The translations under genes and the position numbers were made by a program. Positions 1 through 5,817 of a DNA stretch of 5,817 nt are shown piece by piece (within the stretch, counting starts at the first letter, position 1; every line of letters begins with the position of its first letter). Below the pieces are notes generated by a model, which saw only the letters and a list, made by a program, of their open reading frames with translations, was not told the origin of the DNA and did not search any database. This stretch comes from an uncultured Tolumonas sp. (GTDB lineage Bacteria; Pseudomonadota; Gammaproteobacteria; Enterobacterales; Aeromonadaceae): contig CAIZDF010000300.1 of NCBI GenBank assembly GCA_903931645.1, positions 1 through 5,817 on the forward strand, in the 5' to 3' direction.

Positions 1-1
1 C

Positions 2-2506
2 GTACACACCGGTGACTCAATCACTGTGGCGCCAGCTCAGACACTGACTGATAAAGAATATCAGCTGATGCGTAACGCCTCGATGGCGGTATTGCGTGAG
101 ATCGGTGTTGAAACCGGTGGTTCAAACGTACAGTTCGGTATCAACCCAGAAGATGGCCGTATGGTTATCATCGAGATGAACCCGCGTGTATCTCGCTCAT
201 CTGCACTGGCTTCTAAAGCGACCGGTTTCCCGATTGCTAAAATTGCTGCCAAGCTGGCGATTGGTTACACCTTAGATGAGCTGATGAATGACATTACTGG
301 CGGTAAAACACCAGCGTCTTTCGAACCATCTATCGACTACGTAGTGACCAAAGTTCCGCGCTTCAACTTCGAAAAATTTGCCGGTGCTAACGACCGTCTG
401 ACTACCCAGATGAAGTCTGTGGGTGAAGTCATGGCGATTGGCCGTACTTTCCAAGAGTCGCTGCAAAAAGCCATGCGTGGTCTGGAAACCGGCAAAACGG
501 GCTTTGATCCGGTTATCGATGCAAATGATACTGATGCGAAAGCAACTATTCGCCATGAACTGCAAAACCCAGGTGCTGATCGTCTGTGGTATGTGGCCGA
601 TGCGTTCCGTGCGGGTATGTCACTGCAAGACATTTTCAATGACACCAAGATTGACCCATGGTTCTTGATCCAGATCGAAGAGTTATTGAATCTGGAAGCG
701 CAGGTTGCTGCGGCTGGTCTGTCAGGTATCGATGCTGATTTCATGCGTAAGCTGAAACGTAAAGGTTTCGCGGATGCGCGTTTGGCTAAGCTGCTGAACG
801 TGAAAGAAGCGCAAGTGCGTGAGCTGCGTTACCAGTATCAGATCCTGCCTGTTTACAAACGTGTCGACACTTGTGCGGCGGAATTCTCGACTAACACTGC
901 TTACATGTACTCAACCTATGAGGAAGAGTGTGAAGCAGCACCAACCAACAAAGACAAGATCATTGTTTTAGGTGGTGGCCCGAACCGTATCGGTCAGGGT
1001 ATCGAATTCGATTATTGCTGTGTGCATGCAGCATTGGCACTGCGCGAAGACGGTTATGAAACCATCATGGTTAACTGTAACCCTGAAACCGTTTCTACCG
1101 ACTACGACACATCCGACCGTCTGTATTTCGAACCAGTAACACTGGAAGACGTGCTGGAAATCGTGCGCATTGAGAAGCCAAAAGGCGTGATCGTGCAGTA
1201 CGGTGGTCAAACTCCGCTGAAGCTGTCTCGTGCGCTGGAAGCAGCAGGTGTGCCAATCATTGGTACCAGCCCTGACTCTATCGACCGTGCCGAAGACCGT
1301 GAACGTTTCCAACAAGCGGTTGAACGTCTGGGTCTGAAACAGCCACAGAACACCACTGTGACAGCGATGGAACAAGCGGTTGAGAAAGCCAAAGAGATCG
1401 GTTATCCGCTGGTTGTACGTCCTTCCTATGTATTGGGTGGCCGTGCGATGGAAATCGTTTCTGACGAAATCGACCTGCGTCGTTATTTCAACGAAGCGGT
1501 GAGCGTATCGAACGAATCGCCAGTATTGCTGGATCACTTCCTGGACGATGCGATCGAGCTGGATGTGGATGCAATCTGCGACGGCGAACAAGTCGTGATC
1601 GGCGGCGTGATGGAACACATTGAACAATGTGGTATCCACTCCGGCGACTCAGGCTGCTCATTGCCACCTTACTCGCTGCAGGCTGATGTATTGGCTGAGA
1701 TCCGTGAACAGGTACGTAAACTGGCCATGGAACTGAAAGTTATTGGTCTGATGAACGTGCAGTTTGCGGTGAAAGATGGCGTGATTTACCTGATTGAGGT
1801 GAATCCACGTGCGGCGCGTACTGTACCGTTTGTGTCGAAAGCAACCGGCGCGCCATTGGCTAAGATCGCGGCACGTGTGATGGCCGGTCAGTCTCTGGCT
1901 CAGCAAGGTTTCACGAAAGAAATCATTCCACCTTACTTCTCTGTGAAAGAAGTAGTGCTGCCATTCAACAAGTTCCCGGGCGTTGACCCGCTGCTTGGCC
2001 CTGAAATGCGCTCTACTGGTGAAGTGATGGGTGTGGGCGATACTTTCGCAGAAGCGTATGCCAAAGCGCAGTTGGGCACTGGTAAAGGCTTGCCAAAATC
2101 AGGTCGTGCACTGTTGTCAGTTCGTGGCGGTGACAAGAAACGTGCGGTGGAATTAGCAGCTGCACTGATCAAAGCTGGTTTTGAACTGGATGCAACCTCA
2201 GGCACTTCTGATGCGCTGACGGCAGCAGGCATTGTTAACCGTAAGGTGAACAAAGTCTCTGAAGGTCGTCCGCACATTCTGGATCGCATCAAGAATGGCG
2301 AATACACCTTTATCGTGAACACCGTTGAAGGTCGTGTAGCGATTGCTGACTCTAAACAATTGCGTCGCGGTGCATTGCAGCACAAAGTGTCTTATACTAC
2401 GACACTGAATGCCGGTTTTGCTTCTTGTCTGGGCATGGCGATTGATGAAACCGCCAATGTCAGTTCAGTACAAGAGCTGCATCAACGCGTTAAAGAAAGC
2501 ATGTAA
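2..2506 (+). CDS. carB: Carbamoyl-phosphate synthase large subunit, 5'-truncated by window edge
   Basis: Makes carbamoyl phosphate from bicarbonate, ATP and ammonia passed from the CarA glutaminase subunit; the cytoplasmic product feeds arginine and pyrimidine synthesis. The frame is open from base 2, so the GTG at 26 is an internal valine and not a start. Against E. coli CarB (from memory, 1073 residues) fragment residue 2 matches His243, so about 241 N-terminal residues are missing. Visible in order: the end of the carboxyphosphate ATP-grasp domain (residues 1-160, with Gln44, Glu58 and Asn60 matching metal ligands 285, 299 and 301), the oligomerisation domain (about 160-312), the carbamoyl-phosphate ATP-grasp domain (about 313-692; [10 protein letters not shown] from residue 324, Arg473 = Arg715, Gln587/Glu599/Asn601 = 829/841/843) and the MGS-like allosteric domain (about 693-834). 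Catalytic residues in view are intact. Some allosteric-site positions differ (see findings). carA is expected just upstream. Confidence 0.98.
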   Translation, partial: VHTGDSITVAPAQTLTDKEYQLMRNASMAVLREIGVETGGSNVQFGINPEDGRMVIIEMNPRVSRSSALASKATGFPIAKIAAKLAIGYTLDELMNDITGGKTPASFEPSIDYVVTKVPRFNFEKFAGANDRLTTQMKSVGEVMAIGRTFQESLQKAMRGLETGKTGFDPVIDANDTDAKATIRHELQNPGADRLWYVADAFRAGMSLQDIFNDTKIDPWFLIQIEELLNLEAQVAAAGLSGIDADFMRKLKRKGFADARLAKLLNVKEAQVRELRYQYQILPVYKRVDTCAAEFSTNTAYMYSTYEEECEAAPTNKDKIIVLGGGPNRIGQGIEFDYCCVHAALALREDGYETIMVNCNPETVSTDYDTSDRLYFEPVTLEDVLEIVRIEKPKGVIVQYGGQTPLKLSRALEAAGVPIIGTSPDSIDRAEDRERFQQAVERLGLKQPQNTTVTAMEQAVEKAKEIGYPLVVRPSYVLGGRAMEIVSDEIDLRRYFNEAVSVSNESPVLLDHFLDDAIELDVDAICDGEQVVIGGVMEHIEQCGIHSGDSGCSLPPYSLQADVLAEIREQVRKLAMELKVIGLMNVQFAVKDGVIYLIEVNPRAARTVPFVSKATGAPLAKIAARVMAGQSLAQQGFTKEIIPPYFSVKEVVLPFNKFPGVDPLLGPEMRSTGEVMGVGDTFAEAYAKAQLGTGKGLPKSGRALLSVRGGDKKRAVELAAALIKAGFELDATSGTSDALTAAGIVNRKVNKVSEGRPHILDRIKNGEYTFIVNTVEGRVAIADSKQLRRGALQHKVSYTTTLNAGFASCLGMAIDETANVSSVQELHQRVKESM

Positions 2507-2531
2507 TTCTGCTGTAACTCCTTAATAATAG

Positions 2532-2558
2532 AAGCCCGCACTACGCGGGCTTTTTTTT
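2532..2558 (+). terminator. Intrinsic terminator of carB
   Basis: A perfect 8-bp stem AAGCCCGC (2532-2539) / GCGGGCTT (2545-2552) with a 5-base loop ACTAC is followed by an unbroken run of eight T (2551-2558). It lies 25 bases after the carB stop. Stem and T-run make this a strong Rho-independent terminator by eye. Only 12 bases separate its T-run from the start codon of the next gene. Confidence 0.93.
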
Positions 2559-2562
2559 AAGG
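2559..2562 (+). promoter_or_regulatory. Ribosome binding site of rhtA
   Basis: AAGG starts at the base after the terminator T-run and sits 8 bases before the ATG at 2571. This spacing favours ATG 2571 over the adjoining in-frame TTG at 2568. The site is flanked by T-runs on both sides (eight and seven T). Confidence 0.6.
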
Positions 2563-2570
2563 TTTTTTTG

Positions 2571-3446
2571 ATGTCTTCTGTGTCTGATAAATCATCGGTT
2601 CTGCTGCCTGTTTGTTTAATTATTATTGCGATGATTTCTGTACAAAGCGGAGCTTCATTGGCGAAATTACTGTTCCCGTTGGTTGGCGCGGAAGGGGCAA
2701 CGTCATTACGTTTGGGTTTTGGGTCGTTAGTGTTAACTCTGGTTTATAAGCCGTGGCGCACACCAATGACGCCGGGGAGTTTGTTACCCATGCTGGTTTA
2801 TGGCGTGGTATTGGGCGGCATGAATTTTCTGTTTTATCAATCGATCAAAACACTGCCACTCGGTATTGCGGTTGCACTGGAGTTTACCGGCCCGTTATCG
2901 GTTGCGATTTTTTCTTCCCGTCGCCCGGTCGATTTCCTATGGATCATTCTGGCTATGCTGGGGTTGCTGGTTTTACTGCCCATTTTTGCCAACCACGCGG
3001 ATATTAATTTGAAAGGGGCTCTTTATGCGATCAGTGCCGGCGCATGTTGGGCGCTGTATATTGTGTACGGGAAAAAAGCCGGCATCAAAAATGGCCAATC
3101 AACCGTTGCTATCGGCACTTTGATTGCGGCAGTTTTCTTTTGTCCGATCGGCATCGCACAAAATGGATTGGCATTGTTCCAGTTGTCGATTTTGCCGATT
3201 GCGCTCGGTGTGGGCATCTTATCAACCGCATTACCATTTTCGCTGGAAATGATGGCATTACGGCGTATTCCTTCCCGTACCTTTGGTACTTTAATGAGCT
3301 TAGAACCTGCGGTTGGGGCGCTCTCCGGTTTGATCATTTTGCAGGAGCATCTGACGTTGCAACAATGGGGTGGCTTGTTCGCGATTATGGTGGCGTCAGT
3401 AGGGGCGACGCTAACAATTAAACCGATCCCCAAAAAGAAAAAATGA
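2571..3446 (+). CDS. rhtA: Threonine/homoserine exporter, RhtA type (EamA/DMT family)
   Basis: Inner-membrane exporter of the drug/metabolite transporter superfamily. E. coli RhtA exports threonine and homoserine; the substrate here is inferred from similarity. The 291-residue product is close to the E. coli length (295) and is almost entirely hydrophobic, consistent with ten membrane segments formed by two EamA repeats. Recognisable RhtA stretches include SGASLAKLLFPLVGA near the N-terminus, GIAVALEFTGPL (residues 98-109) followed by SSRRPVDF, ACWALYI at the start of the second repeat, and STALPFSLEMMAL with RTFGTLMSLEPA near the end. It ends in a lysine-rich cytoplasmic-type tail (KPIPKKKK). 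ATG 2571 is chosen because AAGG lies 8 bases upstream; TTG 2568 would add one residue. The gene follows the carB terminator so closely that no conventional promoter fits between them. Confidence 0.92.
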   Translation: MSSVSDKSSVLLPVCLIIIAMISVQSGASLAKLLFPLVGAEGATSLRLGFGSLVLTLVYKPWRTPMTPGSLLPMLVYGVVLGGMNFLFYQSIKTLPLGIAVALEFTGPLSVAIFSSRRPVDFLWIILAMLGLLVLLPIFANHADINLKGALYAISAGACWALYIVYGKKAGIKNGQSTVAIGTLIAAVFFCPIGIAQNGLALFQLSILPIALGVGILSTALPFSLEMMALRRIPSRTFGTLMSLEPAVGALSGLIILQEHLTLQQWGGLFAIMVASVGATLTIKPIPKKKK

Positions 3447-3471
3447 CGTGGATCGGATAACCGCACGATAG

Positions 3472-3513
3472 AAATAAAAAGCCCGCATGATAGCTAATGC
3501 GGGCTTTGTTTTT
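3472..3513. terminator. Bidirectional terminator between rhtA and the convergent CigR-like gene
   Basis: An 11-bp perfect stem AAAGCCCGCAT (3478-3488) / ATGCGGGCTTT (3497-3507) has an 8-base loop. On the + strand the stem is followed by TTTGTTTTT; on the - strand the flanking AAATAAAAA (3472-3480) reads as a T-rich tract. It therefore serves rhtA, whose stop is 3446, and the convergent gene, whose stop codon lies at 3515-3517, immediately beside it. Confidence 0.93.
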
Positions 3514-3514
3514 A

Positions 3515-4036
3515 CTAATGATTCAGATCTTGTATTGCATCGAGAACCATACTGGTTCCCACGGTGATCAACAGAATATCGCCTGCGACGCGGACATATT
3601 TTTGCCCTGCGGGGGGTACACCAAGGCTAATGACAAGTTGTGGTGGCAAATCATAATAGGTCACATCCTGAGGTAATGGGCGGCCTACATGCCATTTCTT
3701 GGCGATCCCGGGTGGCAGACAGCCGTTGTGCTTTTTAGCTAAGCCAGGAGGACAGCGGTCTGAATGAAAACTGTCGTCATAATAACGACGCACGACATCA
3801 CGATGGCGGGTATTAAAATATATATTTACTGATCTTTCATCGCCACGCATTTGCTCGCGATCGATGCCTCTTTCAATTCTATCGTTGTGTTGTTTGTTCT
3901 TATTCTTGCGCCATTCCAATGGATTATCCATTTTCTTGTCATTCCAGTCCGGCTTATCGGCAAACGCAGGGCCTGAAGCAATAAAGAAGGCAATACACAA
4001 GAAAAGTGGCCATTTTTTGTTTAACGGAAATTGCAT
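3515..4036 (-). CDS. Secreted RcnB/CigR-family protein
   Basis: A 173-residue protein resembling the CigR family, named for a Salmonella SPI-3 anti-virulence protein reported to act on MgtC, and related to the periplasmic nickel/cobalt protein RcnB. The function in this organism is unknown. Start ATG (4034-4036) is chosen because AGGAG lies 7 bases upstream and it gives a clean signal peptide: Asn-Lys-Lys, then hydrophobic residues 9-25, with Ala24-Phe25-Ala26 before a likely cleavage at Asp27. An upstream ATG at 4063 would add nine residues ahead of the signal. The mature part is strongly charged at residues 27-90 (rich in Lys, Arg, Asp, Asn). It then has two copies of a Cys/PPG-x-AKK element (Cys95-Lys102 and Cys106-Lys114), a WHVGRPLP stretch (115-122), and a C-terminal hydrophobic segment (about 147-168, RVAGDILLI) typical of the RcnB domain. 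It may be co-transcribed with the upstream TetR gene. Confidence 0.85.
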   Translation of the reverse strand: MQFPLNKKWPLFLCIAFFIASGPAFADKPDWNDKKMDNPLEWRKNKNKQHNDRIERGIDREQMRGDERSVNIYFNTRHRDVVRRYYDDSFHSDRCPPGLAKKHNGCLPPGIAKKWHVGRPLPQDVTYYDLPPQLVISLGVPPAGQKYVRVAGDILLITVGTSMVLDAIQDLNH

Positions 4037-4043
4037 GAGAGAT

Positions 4044-4048
4044 CTCCT
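4044..4048 (-). promoter_or_regulatory. Ribosome binding site of the CigR-like gene
   Basis: The - strand reads AGGAG, 7 bases before the ATG at 4036. It fixes the start at 4036 and argues against the longer start at 4063, which would place this motif inside the coding region. Confidence 0.85.
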
Positions 4049-4071
4049 GTCATCTGCACTCACTTTATAAT

Positions 4072-4080
4072 ATTAGAACA
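4072..4080 (-). promoter_or_regulatory. Possible extended -10 promoter for the CigR-like gene
   Basis: On the - strand TGT TCTAAT is an extended -10 (TGn) with a hexamer matching TATAAT at five of six positions. It would start transcription near 4065 and give a leader of about 29 bases that includes the AGGAG site. No good -35 hexamer is seen 16-18 bases upstream. The region is AT-rich, so a chance match is possible. Confidence 0.35.
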
Positions 4081-4121
4081 CTGCTGCGATGATCTTCATG
4101 TATTCAAACACGATCTTAAAT

Positions 4122-4721
4122 TTATGCTTGATACGCTTTAAGAAAAACAGTGATAGCACGTTCTACGACGGCGATGAGCAGTTGTTCATCCACTTCGGTT
4201 AATACGCCAAGCGCATAAGGCTCTACGACCTCGGCTTCTATTAATGCTTTTAAATGCATGGCACAAATACCGGCATCACAGGTTATAAGCCGTTGTTGTT
4301 CAATTTGTTGTTGCAGATAGTTGCTCACCAGTAACCAGCCTTTTTTCGGCCCGTTTTCATAGAAATGGCGGCCAATATCTGATCGATCAGCTTCGTTAAT
4401 CGCCATCTTACGGATCGCCATAATATCGGGCGCAAGTATAGAGCTGAGATAATGCAGACCAAAATTCAGCAGGGTAGAACGAATGTCGTTTTCTTCCTCT
4501 AAGAGCTTAAACGCGCCGGCGATTTGTTCTGTGGCCGATGATTCCATGACAGCGGCAAAGATCTCTTCTTTAGAGCTGAAGTAGTTATACAGCGTTGCTT
4601 TGGAACCGCCGACCCGACTGGCAATTTCTGACATAGATGTATTTTCAAAACCTTGTTTGCTGAACGCTTCTTTTGCTACATCCACGATCGCCTGTCGGCG
4701 GGCTTCACTTTTAACGCGCAT
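4122..4721 (-). CDS. TetR/AcrR-family transcriptional repressor
   Basis: A 199-residue regulator of standard TetR-family length. The N-terminal DNA-binding domain spans residues 1-60: ARRQAIVDVAKEAFSKQGF, then the helix-turn-helix (about 28-48) with MSEIASRVGGSKATLYNYF and the family SKEEIF motif at 50-55. The C-terminal ligand domain resembles the AefR-like type (TetR_C_7), with AIRKMAINEADR and FYENGPKKGW. Two cysteines (Thr-Cys-Asp-Ala-Gly-Ile-Cys, about residue 150) lie in this domain. The start is fixed: an in-frame TAA lies only two codons upstream (4728-4730), but the ribosome binding site is weak, with AGG one base from the ATG. It is divergent from the outer-membrane efflux gene, so repression of that gene and of itself is the natural inference. 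The ligand is unknown. The CigR-like gene follows 85 bases downstream with no hairpin terminator seen between them. Confidence 0.93.
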   Translation of the reverse strand: MRVKSEARRQAIVDVAKEAFSKQGFENTSMSEIASRVGGSKATLYNYFSSKEEIFAAVMESSATEQIAGAFKLLEEENDIRSTLLNFGLHYLSSILAPDIMAIRKMAINEADRSDIGRHFYENGPKKGWLLVSNYLQQQIEQQRLITCDAGICAMHLKALIEAEVVEPYALGVLTEVDEQLLIAVVERAITVFLKAYQA

Positions 4722-4739
4722 ACCTGGTTACCAATAATG

Positions 4740-4756
4740 AACTTACCTGTTTAGTT
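4740..4756. promoter_or_regulatory. Operator-like palindrome at the TetR gene promoter
   Basis: AACTTACCTGTTTAGTT is a 17-base imperfect palindrome centred on 4748 with six of eight base pairs matched (AACT...AGTT ends). It matches the palindrome centred on 4796 at 11 of 17 positions. It covers the predicted -10 edge and start site of the - strand promoter, where a bound repressor would give autoregulation. That TetR binds here is inference. Confidence 0.4.
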
Positions 4757-4781
4757 TTACTTGACGGAGGCGTGCTGTCAA
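4754..4781 (-). promoter_or_regulatory. Sigma70-like promoter for the TetR gene
   Basis: On the - strand a perfect TTGACA (4781-4776) is followed after 16 bases by TAAAAC (4759-4754, four of six matches). The expected start is near 4747, giving a leader of about 25 bases before the ATG at 4721. The -35 lies inside the spacer of the opposing promoter. Confidence 0.6.
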
Positions 4782-4790
4782 GGATATAAC
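4761..4790 (+). promoter_or_regulatory. Sigma70-like promoter for the outer-membrane efflux gene
   Basis: TTGACG (4761-4766, five of six) and TATAAC (4785-4790, five of six) are spaced by 18 bases. Transcription is expected from about 4797, about 26 bases before the GTG start. The -35 faces the perfect - strand TTGACA at 4776-4781, so the two promoters interleave and cannot both hold polymerase at once. Confidence 0.7.
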
Positions 4791-4811
4791 TGTACTGTAC
4801 GGTTTAGTTAT
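4786..4811. promoter_or_regulatory. Operator-like palindrome at the efflux gene start site
   Basis: Two nested symmetries are visible. AACTGTACTGTACGGTT (4788-4804, centre 4796) has seven of eight pairs matched. A wider 26-base element has ATAACT (4786-4791) mirrored by AGTTAT (4806-4811), with ten of thirteen pairs matched. It overlaps the end of the -10 and the predicted start, the usual place for a TetR-family block on efflux transcription. The exact register is uncertain. Confidence 0.6.
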
Positions 4812-4815
4812 GAGG
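4812..4815 (+). promoter_or_regulatory. Ribosome binding site of the outer-membrane efflux gene
   Basis: GAGG lies 7 bases before GTG 4823. An in-frame TGA at 4811-4813 overlaps it, so no earlier in-frame start is possible, and the site identifies GTG as the start codon. Confidence 0.8.
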
Positions 4816-4822
4816 TTCCAGA

Positions 4823-5817
4823 GTGAAAATACAACACGCTTCACGATTACTCAGAGTAGAAAATTGGCGTCAGTTTTCTTTGCTACCCATCAGTGTTCTG
4901 GTGTTGAGTGCTTGTGCTCATGCTCCGGACCAAAATTTATCAGTAACTAAGCCAGCTTCTGGTTATGCATCAACCGCAACATTTGATGTGAATAACAAGA
5001 TTAGCTGGCCAGAGAACAAATGGTGGGTGAGATATAACGACACTCAGTTGAATGAGATGGTAGATGAAGCCATCCGTGATTCGCCTTCATTAAAAGCCGC
5101 TGCTGCCCGATTACAAAGCGCGGAAGGGATGGCGCAACAAGCTGGCGCATCCCGCTATATTCAGGCTGGTATGGCGTTATCGGCTTCGGAAACCAAGGTC
5201 AGTTATCAATATCAGGCGTATGCGCCACCGCAAAACTGGAATGATTACGGTTCTGCCACGCTGAATTTTAGTTACGACTTCGATTTTTGGGGTAAAAACA
5301 AAGCTGCCGTTGCCGCGGCAACTTCTGATTTTGCCGCTGCGCAGGCTGAAAGTGCTGCTGCAAATTTAATGCTTTCAACCTCATTAGTGCAGAGTTATGC
5401 CGAGCTGGCCCGTTTATATGCCAACAGAGATACGGCTGTTACCGCCTTAGATATTCGTAAAAAAACAGTCTCGTTACTGCAACAACGCTTTAGTAATGGG
5501 CTGGAAACTCGAGGCGCGGTTCGTCAGGCAGAAGCGTTGTCTGCCAATGCAGAAGCCGAATTACTGAATATCGACGAATCTATCGCTTTGCAGAAAAATG
5601 CATTGGCCGCGTTGTTAGGCAAAGGCCCGGATCGTGGTATCACGATTTCACGTCCGAACGTCAAACTACAACAAACGTTTGGCTTGCCGAAAGAGGCGGG
5701 TATTGGTCTGTTAGGCCATCGTCCGGATGTAACCGCATCACGCTGGCGCGCTGAGTCTGCTGCCAAACGGATCGGCATTGCCAAAGCGCAGTTTTATCCT
5801 GATGTCAGTATTTCCTC
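4823..5817 (+). CDS. Outer-membrane efflux lipoprotein, NodT/OprM type, 3'-truncated by window edge
   Basis: Outer-membrane channel subunit of a tripartite efflux pump (TolC superfamily, OEP repeats). The frame is open from GTG 4823 to the last base: 331 codons of an expected 460-490 or so. The GTG has GAGG 7 bases upstream and an in-frame TGA at 4811, which fix the start. A lipoprotein signal ends in Leu-Ser-Ala-Cys with the acylated cysteine at residue 31; alanine at +2 suits outer-membrane sorting. Family landmarks: WWVRYNDTQLNEMVDEAI (67-84), YDFDFWGKNKAAV (151-163), the long alpha-helical coiled section with QQRFSNGLETRGAVRQAEA, then GHRPDV (298-303) and RIGIAKAQFYPDVSIS opening the second repeat. 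It is divergent from a TetR repressor. Adaptor and inner-membrane pump genes are expected downstream, but whether the pump is RND, MFS (EmrB-like) or FUSC type cannot be told from this window. Confidence 0.93.
   Translation, partial: MKIQHASRLLRVENWRQFSLLPISVLVLSACAHAPDQNLSVTKPASGYASTATFDVNNKISWPENKWWVRYNDTQLNEMVDEAIRDSPSLKAAAARLQSAEGMAQQAGASRYIQAGMALSASETKVSYQYQAYAPPQNWNDYGSATLNFSYDFDFWGKNKAAVAAATSDFAAAQAESAAANLMLSTSLVQSYAELARLYANRDTAVTALDIRKKTVSLLQQRFSNGLETRGAVRQAEALSANAEAELLNIDESIALQKNALAALLGKGPDRGITISRPNVKLQQTFGLPKEAGIGLLGHRPDVTASRWRAESAAKRIGIAKAQFYPDVSIS

Noticed and set aside
26..28. GTG at 26 as the start of carB
   Set aside because: The frame is open to the left edge and the codons before it (VHTGDSIT) match the conserved CarB stretch around His243, so the GTG is an internal valine.
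968..1639. Long open frame of 223 codons on the - strand inside carB
   Set aside because: It lies wholly within a well-conserved carB sequence, its product is unlike any family I recognise, and no ribosome site or spacing supports it. It and the other antisense frames within carB (61-252, 272-565, 337-744, 1207-1392, 1658-1906, 1933-2385) reflect codon bias.
3423..3456. Inverted repeat CCGATCC / GGATCGG around the rhtA stop codon
   Set aside because: A 7-bp stem with a 20-base loop and no T-run is unlikely to act as a terminator. The strong hairpin just downstream explains termination.
3023..3466. Open frames overlapping rhtA on both strands (3023-3466 -, 3044-3421 +, 2753-3007 +)
   Set aside because: rhtA is clearly the coding frame by similarity. 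The - strand frame would also run through the bidirectional terminator side of the gene, and none has a supporting ribosome site.
4037..4063. Longer start at ATG 4063 for the CigR-like protein
   Set aside because: It would put nine charged residues before the signal peptide and bury the AGGAG site that is ideally placed for the ATG at 4036.
3864..4070. 68-codon + strand frame antisense to the CigR-like gene
   Set aside because: It overlaps the signal peptide and N-terminal coding region of a recognisable protein on the other strand. Its hydrophobic content is an antisense mirror and no family is recognised.
4049..4121. Possible terminator or small RNA between the TetR and CigR-like genes
   Set aside because: No GC-rich hairpin followed by a T-run was found on either strand. 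The AT-rich block at 4064-4078 fits a promoter better.
4810..4812. ATG at 4810 as the start of the efflux gene
   Set aside because: It is in another frame, which closes at a TAA after about 50 codons, and it overlaps the GAGG ribosome site of the GTG start at 4823.
5524..5784. 86-codon - strand frame inside the efflux lipoprotein gene
   Set aside because: It is antisense to conserved NodT-family sequence including GHRPDV, and has no recognisable product.

Overview
The window reads as ordinary chromosome of a gammaproteobacterium. The CarB fragment aligns closely, as I recall the sequences, with those of Escherichia coli and Vibrio. The rhtA homologue and the CigR-type protein are also typical of that class. 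Base composition looks near 50% GC. An Aeromonadaceae member of moderate GC (Tolumonas-like) would fit, but that is a guess from overall resemblance and not a demonstrated assignment.

Layout: (1) 2-2506 (+), the last 834 codons of carB, large subunit of carbamoyl-phosphate synthetase, cut by the left edge and closed by a strong intrinsic terminator. (2) 2571-3446 (+), a threonine/homoserine exporter of the RhtA type, whose ribosome binding site begins directly after the T-tract of the carB terminator. (3) A bidirectional terminator at about 3472-3513 separates rhtA from the convergent gene 3515-4036 (-), a secreted RcnB/CigR-family protein. (4) 4122-4721 (-), a TetR/AcrR-family repressor lying 85 bases upstream of the CigR-like gene on the same strand. 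(5) 4722-4822, a compact divergent control region. (6) 4823 to the right edge (+), the first two thirds of a NodT/OprM-type outer-membrane efflux lipoprotein starting at GTG.

The genes fall into two functional parts. carB supplies carbamoyl phosphate for arginine and pyrimidine synthesis, and rhtA exports amino acids. They are neighbours with no visible shared pathway. The TetR gene and the outer-membrane efflux gene form a classic divergent repressor/efflux pair. The rest of the pump (periplasmic adaptor and inner-membrane transporter) is expected just beyond the right edge, but this is inference.

The most informative non-coding signal is the 101-base divergent region. Two face-to-face sigma70-like promoters interleave so that their -35 boxes form an inverted repeat (TTGAC...GTCAA). 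A related 17-base palindrome covers each predicted start site. I found no mobile element, CRISPR array, tRNA or rRNA, and nothing that I would call an undescribed system. There is no stretch over 300 bases without a gene.
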